Shown: positions 1 to 8,426, counted from the stretch's first letter. The stretch is 64,000 bases of DNA from an uncultured Rubrobacteraceae bacterium (GCA_902806085.1 CADCVH010000055.1:25892-89891); one strand, 5' to 3'. Program-made: numbers and translations. Notes: a model not told the origin generated them from the sequence alone.

Positions 1-175
1 TGTGACGCAGGAAGACGTCCAGGGGGGCATCTTGCCCCTCCCTGAAGGCCCTCGCCTTCTCCTCGGAGCTGAAGAACGGGAAGTACCGGGTCCCGGCCAG
101 GTTCATAAGGAGCGGCCCGGCACCCGCGACTTCCCACCAGTAGATGGTCGGGACCGTAGGGCTTAGATCCTCCAC
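1..175 (-). CDS. hypothetical protein, partial (C-terminus off the window)
   Basis: A minus-strand frame opens with GTG at 173-175, preceded by a strong GGAGGAG ribosome site (183-189, 7 nt spacing), and stays open to the window edge for 58 codons. The product is acidic and aromatic, with a stretch reading RYFPFFSSEEKARAF. I do not recognise the family. It lies inside the presumed mobile element, on the strand opposite to the recombinase operon, so it may be a cargo or left-arm gene. The ribosome site and clean codon use argue that it is real. Confidence 0.6.
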   Translation of the reverse strand, partial: MEDLSPTVPTIYWWEVAGAGPLLMNLAGTRYFPFFSSEEKARAFREGQDAPLDVFLRH

Positions 176-244
176 TTATGGACTCCTCCGCTCGCCGTTT
201 CTCTTCATCGTACCCCGGCGTCCCCCGCCGCGGGCACCGAAGCC

Positions 245-426
245 TCAAGGGTTCCCGATCGGGCCGGCCAAGAGCGGCAACAACGCCACCAAGGCCACTA
301 CCCCCCAAAGAGCCTCCGCCACCAGGGCCGCGTCTCCGGACCCTGCGCGGGCTCCTGCCGTCCTGCTCGCATCCCAGACGCGTCCTGCCCCTCAGGCGCC
401 CGCTCCTGGCGTTCCTCTCGCTCCAT
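245..426 (-). pseudogene. possible small membrane-anchored protein with a frameshift
   Basis: From ATG at 424-426 a charged, Arg/Glu-rich frame ends in PWWRRLFGG followed by TAG (298-300), right after a run of six G. Sliding one base at this G run continues into a hydrophobic stretch, VVALVALLPLLAGP, that stops at 245-247. A basic WWRR segment followed by a transmembrane-like segment is a sensible layout, so this may be a gene broken by a homopolymer slip, or a sequencing error. No clear ribosome site precedes the ATG, and the frame is open upstream to 564. No homology is recognised. Confidence 0.25.
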
Positions 427-588
427 ACGGGGAAGCGTACACGCTAGGCGTAGTCCCCGCCCCCTGGGAGCTCGTCTTGGCCGATCTCTTGCATCCGGAG
501 CGCCGCTGCCTTTGTTGGCGGGTTGGTCTAGGCGCCTTCCTGCCGAAGCCATAACTTGTAACATTCCCGTGTGCCGTTATGTCAGAAA

Positions 589-604
589 CCGCATACCTAT
601 GCGG
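589..604. promoter_or_regulatory. 16-bp perfect palindrome, candidate operator
   Basis: CCGCATA-CC-TATGCGG is a perfect 7-2-7 inverted repeat seven bases upstream of the -35 box of the element operon. Position and symmetry fit a dimeric repressor or activator site controlling excision and integration genes. No regulator gene is visible nearby. Confidence 0.5.
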
Positions 605-611
605 CAAACAC

Positions 612-640
612 TGGACAACGACCCGCCGATCTGATACAAT
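612..640 (+). promoter_or_regulatory. sigma-70-type promoter of the element operon
   Basis: TGGACA (612-617) and TACAAT (635-640) are separated by exactly 17 bases and lie about 97 bases upstream of the first gene of the recombinase operon. The stretch from 190 to this promoter otherwise holds only the weak frame noted at 245-426. Confidence 0.6.
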
Positions 641-736
641 GTTGCATAGTAGACAACCCAACGGTGCCATGATAGCGGCCCCGGCGAGAGCGACCACTCC
701 CCCGGAGCCCGGCCCACAGCCAACAAGGAGGCGACT

Positions 737-1087
737 GTGGACAGGACCAGTTTACCCCCGCCCACGACGACGGAACAGGAGGCCGCGAAGGCCGCGCTGC
801 TGGACGCCGCCAGGGACGCGCTAGAGTGGCTCAGGCGCTTCCAGAGGCACGCCCCCGCCGAGGCCCGGTTCGGCGGAGAGGAGGGGCTGACGAGGAGGCT
901 GTCGTCGGCGGTGAGGATGTGCTCGTTCGAGGTGCGGGACTGCCCGGAGTGCGACGACGGGTTGGCCTATGCGCCGACGGAGCACCCGATGGAGCGGCCG
1001 AGGTCCGTTCCTTGCCCCTCGTGCGGCGGGACCGGCAGGACGCGGGTCTTCGCCTACGCCAGGCCGAAGGCGAGGCGGGGCCGTTGA
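737..1087 (+). CDS. DnaJ-type zinc-ribbon small protein
   Basis: First gene of the element operon, 116 aa. GTG start with an AAGGAGG ribosome site (725-731) five bases upstream. The N-terminal two thirds are alpha-helical and charged. The C-terminal part carries CPECDDG and CPSCGGTGR, the CxxCxGxG-like spacing of DnaJ zinc modules, so it probably binds one zinc. It ends in a basic tail. Its stop overlaps the TTG start of the next gene (TTGA), so the two are translationally coupled. Zinc ribbons of this kind are common in phage and plasmid genes. Function is unknown; a nucleic-acid or protein adaptor is possible. Confidence 0.75.
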   Translation: MDRTSLPPPTTTEQEAAKAALLDAARDALEWLRRFQRHAPAEARFGGEEGLTRRLSSAVRMCSFEVRDCPECDDGLAYAPTEHPMERPRSVPCPSCGGTGRTRVFAYARPKARRGR

Positions 1088-2283
1088 GGACAGCCGAGGC
1101 TTTGCCGACGCTACGGATGGGCAGCTACCTCGCCTACGAGGCGCTGCCGGCGGAGGCACGGGACGGCCTGGTGCCGGTGCGCGTGGACCCGATCGAGCCC
1201 GTCGTGCCGCTGACCTACGAGCCGGAAGTCTGCGGGCTCTTGACGCCGGAGCAGTGGATGGTCGGCGAGTGGCCGGAGTACTCGGCGAGTTATTGGCAGA
1301 TGCTCGACCGCCTCGGCGCGGGTCGGATAGCCGACGAGCTGGCCGCCATCTCGGAGCGTCACGGCGGCAAGACGATCTGCCTGCTGGACCACGACAGCCC
1401 GTGGCGAAGCCCGTACGGGCATGGCCGGGGCCACGGCGACAGCACCCCGCGCACCGCCTTCGCCGCCTGGTGGGAGCGGTCGGTCGGGGAGCCGGTTCTC
1501 GAGCTCCTGCCCGACGGCACGACCGTCCACCCCGCGGACTTCCCGAAGCGGGTGCAGCCCGTGGTGCCGAAGGACCCGAAGGAGGACCGCCGCTGGCGCG
1601 ACGCGCCCGAGTTGCCCTGGCCGCCCACCGAGGAGGACGTTGCGCGCTGGATGGATGCGGTCTACTGGCAGACGGCGCGGACCCCGAACAATCCTCATCA
1701 GTACAATCACCGCGCATGGGGGCCGGAGCTGCCGTTCTGGCGGGTGGTGATGTGGATCAGGGAGACGGGCGAGACGGAGGTGTGGGGCAACCGCCGGACG
1801 TTCAGGTACAAGCGGGTCGGGGACTACAAGCTGTGGACAATGGGCCACGCGTTGGCAAGCACGATAATCCTGAACAGGAAAGAATGGGGCGCCGATCCGC
1901 AGGACCACGAGAAGGACGGCCGGGAGAGTACGGACCGGAAGCCAGCCTGGGCGGAGCGGCCAGTCGAGGCGCCGCTGTTCGACCGAGACGGGAGGCCGCT
2001 GAGCTTGGTCGAGAGGATCAACCACGAGCACCGTGCCTGCGCCCTGGCGACCGGCGCCGCCGTCCGGCACGCCGTCCGCTGCGGGGAGCTGCTCGCCGAG
2101 GCGAAGGCCGGCGTGAGGCACGGCGAGTGGCTGGGCTGGCTGCGCGAGAACTTCGCTGGCAGCGCGAGGACCGCGCAGAAGTACATGCGGCTGCACCAGG
2201 AGAGGACAACCCCACGGACGGCAAATACGCACGCTCAGACGCATTTAGAGACAGGGCAGGAGATCGAAAGAAGATCCGCGTGA
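1084..2283 (+). CDS. DUF3102-type mobile-element protein
   Basis: Second gene of the element operon, about 399 aa from TTG 1084 (TTGA overlap with the gene before); ATG 1117 is an alternative start. The C-terminal region, from about residue 305, reads as a DUF3102 domain: INHEHRACALATGAAVRHA, then HGEWLGWLRENF, then SARTAQKYMRL. This domain is frequent in phages and integrative elements, and the family has a helical, possibly DNA-binding end. The N-terminal two thirds, with aromatic and acidic patches, match nothing I know. The stop overlaps the GTG of the next gene. I infer a plasmid- or phage-type accessory role, not an enzymatic one. Confidence 0.75.
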   Translation: MRTAEALPTLRMGSYLAYEALPAEARDGLVPVRVDPIEPVVPLTYEPEVCGLLTPEQWMVGEWPEYSASYWQMLDRLGAGRIADELAAISERHGGKTICLLDHDSPWRSPYGHGRGHGDSTPRTAFAAWWERSVGEPVLELLPDGTTVHPADFPKRVQPVVPKDPKEDRRWRDAPELPWPPTEEDVARWMDAVYWQTARTPNNPHQYNHRAWGPELPFWRVVMWIRETGETEVWGNRRTFRYKRVGDYKLWTMGHALASTIILNRKEWGADPQDHEKDGRESTDRKPAWAERPVEAPLFDRDGRPLSLVERINHEHRACALATGAAVRHAVRCGELLAEAKAGVRHGEWLGWLRENFAGSARTAQKYMRLHQERTTPRTANTHAQTHLETGQEIERRSA

Positions 2284-2774
2284 CGGAGAAGAGGGACGAG
2301 GCGGATCAGGACCGGGCCACCTGCTTCCACGAGGCGGCGCACGCCGTCTTCGCCCTGCGGGTGTGCGGGGGGTGGGTCCGCTACGTGGACGCCGACGAGT
2401 ACTTCTGCGCCTCCGGCGTGCCAAACTACGGTGGCGAGGCCGACCGCTTGCGCGAGGCGATGTACACGCTGGCCGGCCCCTTCGCCGAGAGGCTGGACGC
2501 CTGGGGCGAGACGAGGTCCGAGCCCTGGGACGAGCTGGCCTTGCTCCACGAGACCGAGAGCCTCGAACTGGGGAGCGACGTGCACGGCCTGATGACGAGC
2601 CTCGAAAGGGCGGACGATCCCGAGACAGAGTACCGGGCCGCGGTGGAGGAGACCGAGGAGCAGGTGCGCGAGCTGTGGCCGGAGATTACGGCCGTGGCGG
2701 AGGCCCTGGCGAAGCGCCGGAGGCTGGACGGCGAGGAGGTCGAGAGCATCATCAACAGGGAGGAAACGCCGTGA
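2280..2774 (+). CDS. small HExxH (M41-like) metalloprotease-related protein
   Basis: Third gene of the element operon, 164 aa, GTG start overlapping the previous stop (GTGA). Residues 17-21 read HEAAH, inside FHEAAHAVFA, the zinc-binding signature typical of the FtsH/M41 peptidase core. A later MYTLAGPFAERL resembles the LAG-x-AAE segment that supplies further residues in M41. The length is far below FtsH: there is no AAA+ ATPase and no membrane segment, so only a peptidase-like fold is present. Stand-alone proteins of this type occur in mobile elements, often with unknown targets. The stop overlaps the recombinase start, so production is probably tied to integrase levels. Confidence 0.7.
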   Translation: MTEKRDEADQDRATCFHEAAHAVFALRVCGGWVRYVDADEYFCASGVPNYGGEADRLREAMYTLAGPFAERLDAWGETRSEPWDELALLHETESLELGSDVHGLMTSLERADDPETEYRAAVEETEEQVRELWPEITAVAEALAKRRRLDGEEVESIINREETP

Positions 2775-4477
2775 CCAAGAGGGCCGTGCTGTACGCCAGG
2801 GTTAGCAACCGCAGCCAGGACGAGCGCGGGCTGTCCATACCGGCACAGTTCGCGGAGCTTGGGGCGTGGTGCGAGGCCAACGGCTACGAGGTGGTCGGCC
2901 AGGTTGCCGACACGGGCGGCAAGGGCTCCAAGCGCGACGACCTTGAGCGGGCCGGTCTGGACGAGCTCTACGACACCGCCGAGCGCCTGCGGCTCGTCGA
3001 GGGCGACGTGGTCCTCGCGCAGAGCTGGGACCGCTTCGGGGAGAACAACGTGCCAGAGTGGATCGGGCGGCGGTTGGCCTCAGTGTGCGGGGGAAGGCTA
3101 CGGACGCCGGACGACCCCAACGAGGGGGACGACGACGGCGCGGACCTACTGAGGCTGGTCGGGCGGTGGAACGCCGGGCGCGAGCGCAGGCTGATGGCCC
3201 GCAGGACCCGCAGCAGAAAGCTGGAGCTGGCGAGGACCGGGCACATAGTCGCCAGCCACACCCCGACCTACGGGTACGCCTACGCCGGGACACACAAGGC
3301 CAGGCTCTACGAGGTCCACGAGGAGCGCGCCGCCGTCGTGAGGAGGATCTTCGCCGAAGTGGCGGACGGGACCGGAATCCGCACGATCGTTCGGGCGCTC
3401 GACGCCGAGGGCGTCCCCCTGCCGCCGGGCAAGAAGAGGCCAGGGTGGCACGGTTGGAACAGGGAGTTCGTCCGCCACCTGATCCGCAACGACGTCCACC
3501 TGCCCCACACGGACGACGAGCTCGACGCCCTGGTCGCGTCGGGCGACTTGCGCCCCGAGGTACGGAGCCGCGCCGCTGCCGGCTCCGGGATCTGGTGGTA
3601 CCGCGGCAAGGACTACGAGGGCGACGCACACAGGGTCGCGGTGCCGGTCCCCAGCGTCGGCGTGCCGAGGACGACCGTTGAGAGGGCCCGCGGGCGGCTC
3701 GCCTCCAACCGGCCGGCGTCGTCGGCGGCGGGCCGGTTCTGGCCGCTCTCCCGCGGCATCATGATCTGCGGCGGCTGCGGCCGGAACATGGCGACCCACA
3801 CCGTCGGCAAGAAGGACAACGGGAAGGTCCACCGCTACTACCGCTGCCAGAGCACCGGCGACACCGTGAAGGGCACGTGCCCCACCCCCGTGCACGTACC
3901 CGCTGAGAAGGCAGAGGCGGCGGTGTGGGAGTGGATCGTGGACCTCGAGTGCGAGCCGCGGCGGATAGTGTCCCTGCTCGACCGGAGGATCGAGGCCGAA
4001 CGCCGGCGGCTGCGGGCGGACCCGGAGAAGGAGGCGCGGGAGCTGCGGCGCCGGATCGACGCCACGGCCGCCCGGCGGGCCAACTACCAGGACCAGCAGG
4101 CCGCAGGCCTGATGACCATAGACGAGCTGCGCGCGCGGCTCGAGGCGCTCGCCGAGGAGCGGGCGGGCCTGGAGCGCCAGGTCGAGGAGTGCGACAGGCT
4201 GGGCGAGGGCCTGCTGGAACTGGAAGAACTGAGAGAGTACTATGCGGCGGCGGCCGGGCCAGAGGGGTGGATGATGAGGAACGCGGTCTCCGACGCCACC
4301 GAGGTCCGGCGCATGAGGATGCTCAAGGAGACCGGCGGGCCGGACCAGAGGCGCCGCTACGAGGCGCTGGGGCTGACGGCGACGGCCGTGGCCCACGACA
4401 CACTGGAGATCACAGGGATCTTCGGGGTGGGCGGTGTTGACATCTTGACAACGTCGCGAGGACCAGGTGCCCGGTGA
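2771..4477 (+). CDS. large serine recombinase (site-specific integrase)
   Basis: 568 aa from GTG 2771 (GTGA overlap). The N-terminal resolvase domain opens with VLYARVSNRSQDERGLSI; S12 is the expected nucleophile and R10 lies beside it. A DRFGE motif and ARRTRSRKL follow. Residues about 150-260 form the recombinase (PF07508-type) domain with TPTYGYAY. A zinc ribbon (CGGCG, later RYYRC and GTC) and a long coiled coil rich in Glu/Arg complete the phiC31/Int-type layout. Such enzymes integrate at one attB without host factors. The last codons lie across the junction with pilB, so the natural C-terminus is set by the host sequence. Confidence 0.93.
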   Translation: MTKRAVLYARVSNRSQDERGLSIPAQFAELGAWCEANGYEVVGQVADTGGKGSKRDDLERAGLDELYDTAERLRLVEGDVVLAQSWDRFGENNVPEWIGRRLASVCGGRLRTPDDPNEGDDDGADLLRLVGRWNAGRERRLMARRTRSRKLELARTGHIVASHTPTYGYAYAGTHKARLYEVHEERAAVVRRIFAEVADGTGIRTIVRALDAEGVPLPPGKKRPGWHGWNREFVRHLIRNDVHLPHTDDELDALVASGDLRPEVRSRAAAGSGIWWYRGKDYEGDAHRVAVPVPSVGVPRTTVERARGRLASNRPASSAAGRFWPLSRGIMICGGCGRNMATHTVGKKDNGKVHRYYRCQSTGDTVKGTCPTPVHVPAEKAEAAVWEWIVDLECEPRRIVSLLDRRIEAERRRLRADPEKEARELRRRIDATAARRANYQDQQAAGLMTIDELRARLEALAEERAGLERQVEECDRLGEGLLELEELREYYAAAAGPEGWMMRNAVSDATEVRRMRMLKETGGPDQRRRYEALGLTATAVAHDTLEITGIFGVGGVDILTTSRGPGAR

Positions 4478-5888
4478 GGGCGGCCTCAACGCTTGTCTTG
4501 GCGGTCTCCCGGTCGCGGATCTCGCCTATCATCACGACGTCGGGGTCGGCCCTGAGGATGCTTCTGAGGCCCGAGGCGAACGTCAGGCCGACCTTGGGGT
4601 TTACCTGCACCTGGTTGACGCCGGGCATCCGGTACTCCACCGGGTCCTCGACGGTGATGATGTTCTTCTGCGGGGAGTTGAGCTCTTCGAGGGTCGCGTA
4701 CAGCGTCGTGGACTTGCCCGAGCCCGTGGGCCCGGTAACGAGCACGGTGCCGTAGGGGCGCGTGTAGACCTCCTCGTATTCTTGGAGTGTCTGGGGGTCG
4801 AACCCTAAAGCGCCGAGGTCGGCCTGCACGTTCGCGGTGTCGAGGAGGCGCAGCACCACCTTCTCGCCAAAGACGGTCGGCAAAATAGCGGCGCGCAGGT
4901 CGAGCTTCTGGGTGCCGAGCCGGACGGAGAACCGTCCGTCCTGGGGCAGGCGCCGCTCCGCTATGTCGAGGTCGGCGAGGATCTTTAGCCGCGCGAGCAT
5001 GCCGCTCTGGAGCTTGGGCGGCACGCGCATTATCTTGCGCAGCACGCCGTCGACGCGCATGCGCACCGTGAGCCCGTCGGCGCGGGGCTCGAAGTGGATG
5101 TCGGAGGCGCCCTCGCCGACCGCCCGCTGCAGGATCGAGCCCACGAGCCGGATGACGGGCGCGTTCTCGGCGTTCGTGTGCTCCCCGAGCTCCACCACCC
5201 CAAAGTCGCCTTCGGGGGATTCGCCCGCCGCGTCTTCGAGCATCTTGGTCACGTCCCCGCCGAGGGCGTAGACCCTGTTGAAGACCCGCTGTATCTCGTC
5301 TTCGACCGCGACCACAGGCGTGATGGGGTACCCCGAGATCATCCCGAGATCCTCGATGGCGTAGAAGTTGGTGGGGTCGCTCATCGCGACGACGAGCCGC
5401 CCGTTCTCGAGGCGCAGGGGCAGCATGTTGTGCTTGCGCAGCAGCTTGCTCTCCGCGACCGCCGTTACGCTTCGGTCCACGTCTCTTTCGGTGACCTCCA
5501 CGTACTCCAGGCGAAGCTTCTTCGCGAGGGCCATGGCAAGGTCGGCCGGCGACACGTAGCCCGCGGAGAGCAGGATCCGGCCGAGCTGGCGCCCGTCGTG
5601 GCGCTGCACGGAGAGCGCCTCGTCGAGCTGGGAGCGGGTGATCTTGCCCTGGGCGAGCAGGGTCTCCCCGACCTTGTCCCCCCCAAACCCAGCCTTTTTT
5701 TCGCCGACACCGCCCACCCTGGTGTTTTCGGCCCCTTTCCCGATTTTGTTTATCGTCCCTACTCCTCGCCGGGGCGCCCGCAAAAGGCGCAAGCAACGGT
5801 CCACGATTTCGCCGTAAGCCGAGTATGCTGCGGGCCGGGCAGCCCATATGCCACGCGGCCATTCCCGCCGGGCCACCCGGCCCTTCAC
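4410..5888 (-). pseudogene. pilB: type IV pilus assembly ATPase PilB/GspE, 3' end removed by integration
   Basis: About 480 native codons remain from GTG 5888, followed by 12 foreign residues and a stop. The MshEN/T2SSE N-domain is at about 70-210. Walker A GPTGSGKST is at about 386-394, an Asp box (TVEDPVEYR) at about 412, Walker B (DVVMIGEIRD) near 450, then TGHLVLATL at the junction. The His box, arginine finger region and C-terminal zinc tetracysteine are missing, so the ATPase should be dead and pili or competence lost while the element is resident. The true start may be lower: an ATA codon at 5753 has GAGGAG (5762-5767) eight bases upstream. Prepilin peptidase lies just upstream, so this was a pilus operon. 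Confidence 0.88.
4436..4452. other. attachment-site junction (attL or attR) of the element in pilB
   Basis: To the right the minus strand reads as intact pilB up to codons for LTGHLVLATL. To the left it departs from the family sequence, which should continue with the HTNDA histidine box. The boundary holds the imperfect inverted repeat GTTGACA-TCT-TGACAAC (one mismatch between arms), a plausible dimer-binding core for the serine recombinase encoded beside it. The exact crossover dinucleotide cannot be read without the other junction. Confidence 0.75.
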
Positions 5889-6006
5889 GCCTCAGAAGGC
5901 GGCATCGTGCGTTGAAACCCCGCCACCGCTGACGTAATCCGGTGTGTTTGCCCCGCGGTCAACCGGCGCGCCCTACTTTGGGAGCCTCCGCGCGCCGCCG
6001 AGGGTC

Positions 6007-6756
6007 TTAGGCGATGCCGGTCAGGTTCAGGTAGAGGCCCCAGAGCTGGGGACCGGCGAACAGCGCGACGAGCCCCCCGAACGCCATGAACGTCCCGAAG
6101 GGAAGGGCGCTTCCGCGCTCGAGCCTGCCCACGGCCACCAGCGCCGCGTAGGCGACGGTCCCGGAGAGCGCCCCGACAAAGACCGCCATCGCGGCGTACG
6201 GGCCGAGGAACAGGCCGAGCATCCCGCCCATCTTGACGTCCCCCATGCCCATACCGCCGGGGTAGACCGCGGCCAACCCGAAGAGGAAGCCCGCAACCGC
6301 CAACGCGGCCAGGGGATACGTCCACCACGCCGCCGGCCCGCCCCAAAAGGAGAGCACGAGCCCGGCGAGGGAGGCAGGACCCACTATCGCGTTGGGCAGA
6401 AGCCGGTGCTCGAGGTCCGTGACGGCCAGCGCGGCCAACGCCGAGATCAGCGCCAGCGAGAGCGCGAGCTGGCCCGCGCCTTCGAACCGGAAGGCCGCGG
6501 CCCCGAAAAGGAGCCCCGTGAGCCCCTCCACGAGCGGGTAGCGCACCGGGATAGCCTCCGCGCAGTGACGGCAACGTCCCCTTAGCAGCGCGTAGGAGAC
6601 CAGGGGCACGTTGTCCCTGCGGAGGATGGGCTTCCCGCAGCCGGGGCAACGCGAGGCCGGCCGAACCGCCGACAGGCCGGCCGGGACCCGGTGCACGACC
6701 ACGTTCAAGAAGCTACCCACGACGAGGCCAAGCAAGATCGTCCAGACAACTATCAC
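6007..6756 (-). CDS. pilD: prepilin peptidase (A24 family)
   Basis: 249 aa from GTG 6756 with a GAGGAGGA ribosome site. A polytopic membrane aspartyl protease that cleaves type IV prepilin leaders and often N-methylates them. The N-terminus shows VGSFLNVVVHRVP and a cytoplasmic loop with two CxxC pairs (CPGCGKP, CRHCAEA). The catalytic aspartates are visible in TDLEHRLLPN and in GMGMGDVKMGG. About seven or eight hydrophobic segments. It lies upstream of the interrupted pilB on the same strand. With PilB truncated this enzyme may have no assembled pilus to serve. Confidence 0.93.
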   Translation of the reverse strand: MIVVWTILLGLVVGSFLNVVVHRVPAGLSAVRPASRCPGCGKPILRRDNVPLVSYALLRGRCRHCAEAIPVRYPLVEGLTGLLFGAAAFRFEGAGQLALSLALISALAALAVTDLEHRLLPNAIVGPASLAGLVLSFWGGPAAWWTYPLAALAVAGFLFGLAAVYPGGMGMGDVKMGGMLGLFLGPYAAMAVFVGALSGTVAYAALVAVGRLERGSALPFGTFMAFGGLVALFAGPQLWGLYLNLTGIA

Positions 6757-6885
6757 GCCCTATCCTCCTCTGTGGTCCGAGCCGCCGCCCCCAACGGTTT
6801 CGACGCGGACGCACCGGCGCTTTAAGCGGGAAGGGTAGGCGCGACCATCCCAACCGGCCGCGCGTTGAGACCTGCGGGGCCGATC

Positions 6886-7998
6886 CTAGAGTCCCGCCTC
6901 CTCTTTCGCCTGCAGGAACTCGTCGTAGTCGTTGGTGAAGAAGTGCTTTTCGCCGCCGGCATCGAGCACGTAGTACAGGTGGTTCGTCTGCGCCGGGTCG
7001 ATGGCGGCCTGCAGGGACTGGAGGCTCGGGCTGCAGATGGGACCGGGGGGGAGGCCCTTGTTCTCGTAAGTATTATAGGGGGATTGGATCTCGAGGTCGG
7101 CGTATGAGAGGTTCTCCTTGGGCCGCTTGAGGGCGTACTGGATGGTGGCGTCTATCTGGAGGGGCATGTCCTCGCGGATCCTGTTGTAGATGACCGAGGC
7201 GATCACGGGCCGCTCCTCCGCGTTGGCCGACTCCTTCTCGATAAGCGAGGCCACGGTCACGAGCTCGTGCTCGGTGAGGCCGAGGCGCTCTTTGGCGCCC
7301 TTGATGTCTAGTCCCTCCGTCTCCAGGAGGTACTGTTCAAGCAGCCGGTCCACGACCTGCGGCGCCGTGACGCCCTTCTCGAAGTCGTAGCGCCGCGGGA
7401 AGAGGTAGCCTTCGGTGGTCTCTACCTGGTCGCTCTGGAGAAAGGCGTAGCCGTAGTCGGAGCTGCGGGCGGCGGACTCGAAGTTCGCCGCGGGTATGCC
7501 GGTGCCGTCGGCGACCGTCCGGGCCGTCTCCGAGAGGGTCAGGCCCTCGGGGACGGTGACGGCGATGGTCGGTACGGCCTCCCCGGCTGTGAGCTTCGCG
7601 AGGATGTCGTCGGTGTCCGCGCCTGGCTGGAAGGTGTAACGGCCGGTCTTGACGGTCGTGTCCCGCCCGTCCACCCGGGCCTCGACCTTGAAGACGAACG
7701 CGCTGCCGATGACCCCGGCCTTCTCCAGCTTGGTGGCTACCGTCGAGAGCGTGTCCCCCTTGGCGACCTCTACTTTTACCGGGCCGTCGGGCTCGGCCGG
7801 GCCGCCCGCGAAGGCCGAGGCGTAGATCAGGTACACCGCCCCCAGCACCCCGGCGAGTAGCAGGACGCCGAGGACGGCCGGCCCCAAGCTGGAGCGCCGT
7901 TTCCTTCGGCGTCCCCCGTCCTTGGCCGAACGCAACGCGTCGAGCCGGGCTTCGAGGTCGGCCCGGTCTTCGCGCTCGCTCTTGTCGTGGCGCCTCAG
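6886..7998 (-). CDS. mltG: endolytic murein transglycosylase MltG (YceG-like)
   Basis: About 370 aa. It cleaves nascent peptidoglycan strands at the membrane and terminates glycan polymerisation. A basic cytoplasmic N-terminus (GGRRRKRRSS) precedes one transmembrane helix (about 39-60), a LysM-like segment (VKVEVAKGDTLSTVATKLEK) and the YceG domain with catalytic Glu in LIEKESANAEERPVIASVIY and the PYNTYENKGLPPGPI signature. The likely start is CTG 7998, overlapping the ruvX stop as CTGA behind an AGGAGGGG ribosome site. The first usual start, TTG 7935, would still leave the transmembrane helix. Order alaS-ruvX-mltG is conserved in Gram-positive bacteria. Confidence 0.92.
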   Translation of the reverse strand: MRRHDKSEREDRADLEARLDALRSAKDGGRRRKRRSSLGPAVLGVLLLAGVLGAVYLIYASAFAGGPAEPDGPVKVEVAKGDTLSTVATKLEKAGVIGSAFVFKVEARVDGRDTTVKTGRYTFQPGADTDDILAKLTAGEAVPTIAVTVPEGLTLSETARTVADGTGIPAANFESAARSSDYGYAFLQSDQVETTEGYLFPRRYDFEKGVTAPQVVDRLLEQYLLETEGLDIKGAKERLGLTEHELVTVASLIEKESANAEERPVIASVIYNRIREDMPLQIDATIQYALKRPKENLSYADLEIQSPYNTYENKGLPPGPICSPSLQSLQAAIDPAQTNHLYYVLDAGGEKHFFTNDYDEFLQAKEEAGL

Positions 7999-8423
7999 AG
8001 GTCCCCCCTCCTCGCCAGGTACTCTTGCAGTATGCGGGCCGCCGCCAGGTGGTCCACCGGCGCGCGTCGTCCCTTCCTTTTCCCCGGCTTCCTGCCGGCG
8101 CCCGCGACGGCCATGCGGGTCGTCAGGCGCTCGTCCCACTCCACGAACCGCACCAGGGGAAACTCGCGTCTTAGCCCGGCAATTGTATCCAAAACCCCGC
8201 GCGCCTGGAAACCGACCTCCCCGGACATCGTCTTTGGCACCCCGACAACGACCTCGCGGACGGCCTGCTCGGCGAAGAGCGTGTGGAGGTAGTCGGTGAG
8301 GTTCTCGCTGGGTACGACGTCGAGGGGGGTGGCTATTAGGCGGTCGGGGTCGGAGATGGCGACGCCGGTGCGGACGGTCCCGAGGTCCAGCGCCGCTACG
8401 CGTCCCGGGCCGGTTACGGGCAG
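7995..8423 (-). CDS. ruvX: Holliday junction resolvase-like protein RuvX/YqgF
   Basis: 142 aa if started at CTG 8423, the normal family length. The RNase H-like fold begins GRVAALDLGTVRTGVAISD, with the first catalytic Asp, and continues with VVVGVPKTMSGE, FVEWDERLTT and APVDHLAAARILQEYL. The family acts in 16S rRNA 5' maturation and possibly in junction cleavage. No ATG, GTG or TTG exists between the alaS stop (8427-8429) and codon 62, which lies well inside the fold, so a CTG start is the best reading. The 3' end overlaps mltG. Confidence 0.88.
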   Translation of the reverse strand: MPVTGPGRVAALDLGTVRTGVAISDPDRLIATPLDVVPSENLTDYLHTLFAEQAVREVVVGVPKTMSGEVGFQARGVLDTIAGLRREFPLVRFVEWDERLTTRMAVAGAGRKPGKRKGRRAPVDHLAAARILQEYLARRGDL

Positions 8424-8426
8424 GGC

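Noticed and set aside
144..554. 136-codon plus-strand frame in the left intergenic region
   Set aside because: Proline/arginine-rich composition, no ribosome site, and it overlaps the better-supported minus-strand gene starting at 175.
1..4477. Phage structural or plasmid replication genes in the element
   Set aside because: None of the visible products resembles capsid, terminase, relaxase or replication initiator; the element type stays open because its left part is unseen.
5700..6006. Possible c-di-GMP riboswitch before pilB (GGGGCAAACAC motif)
   Set aside because: The stretch shares only GGCAAAC with class I; the GACGCAAAGC segment and tetraloop receptor are missing.
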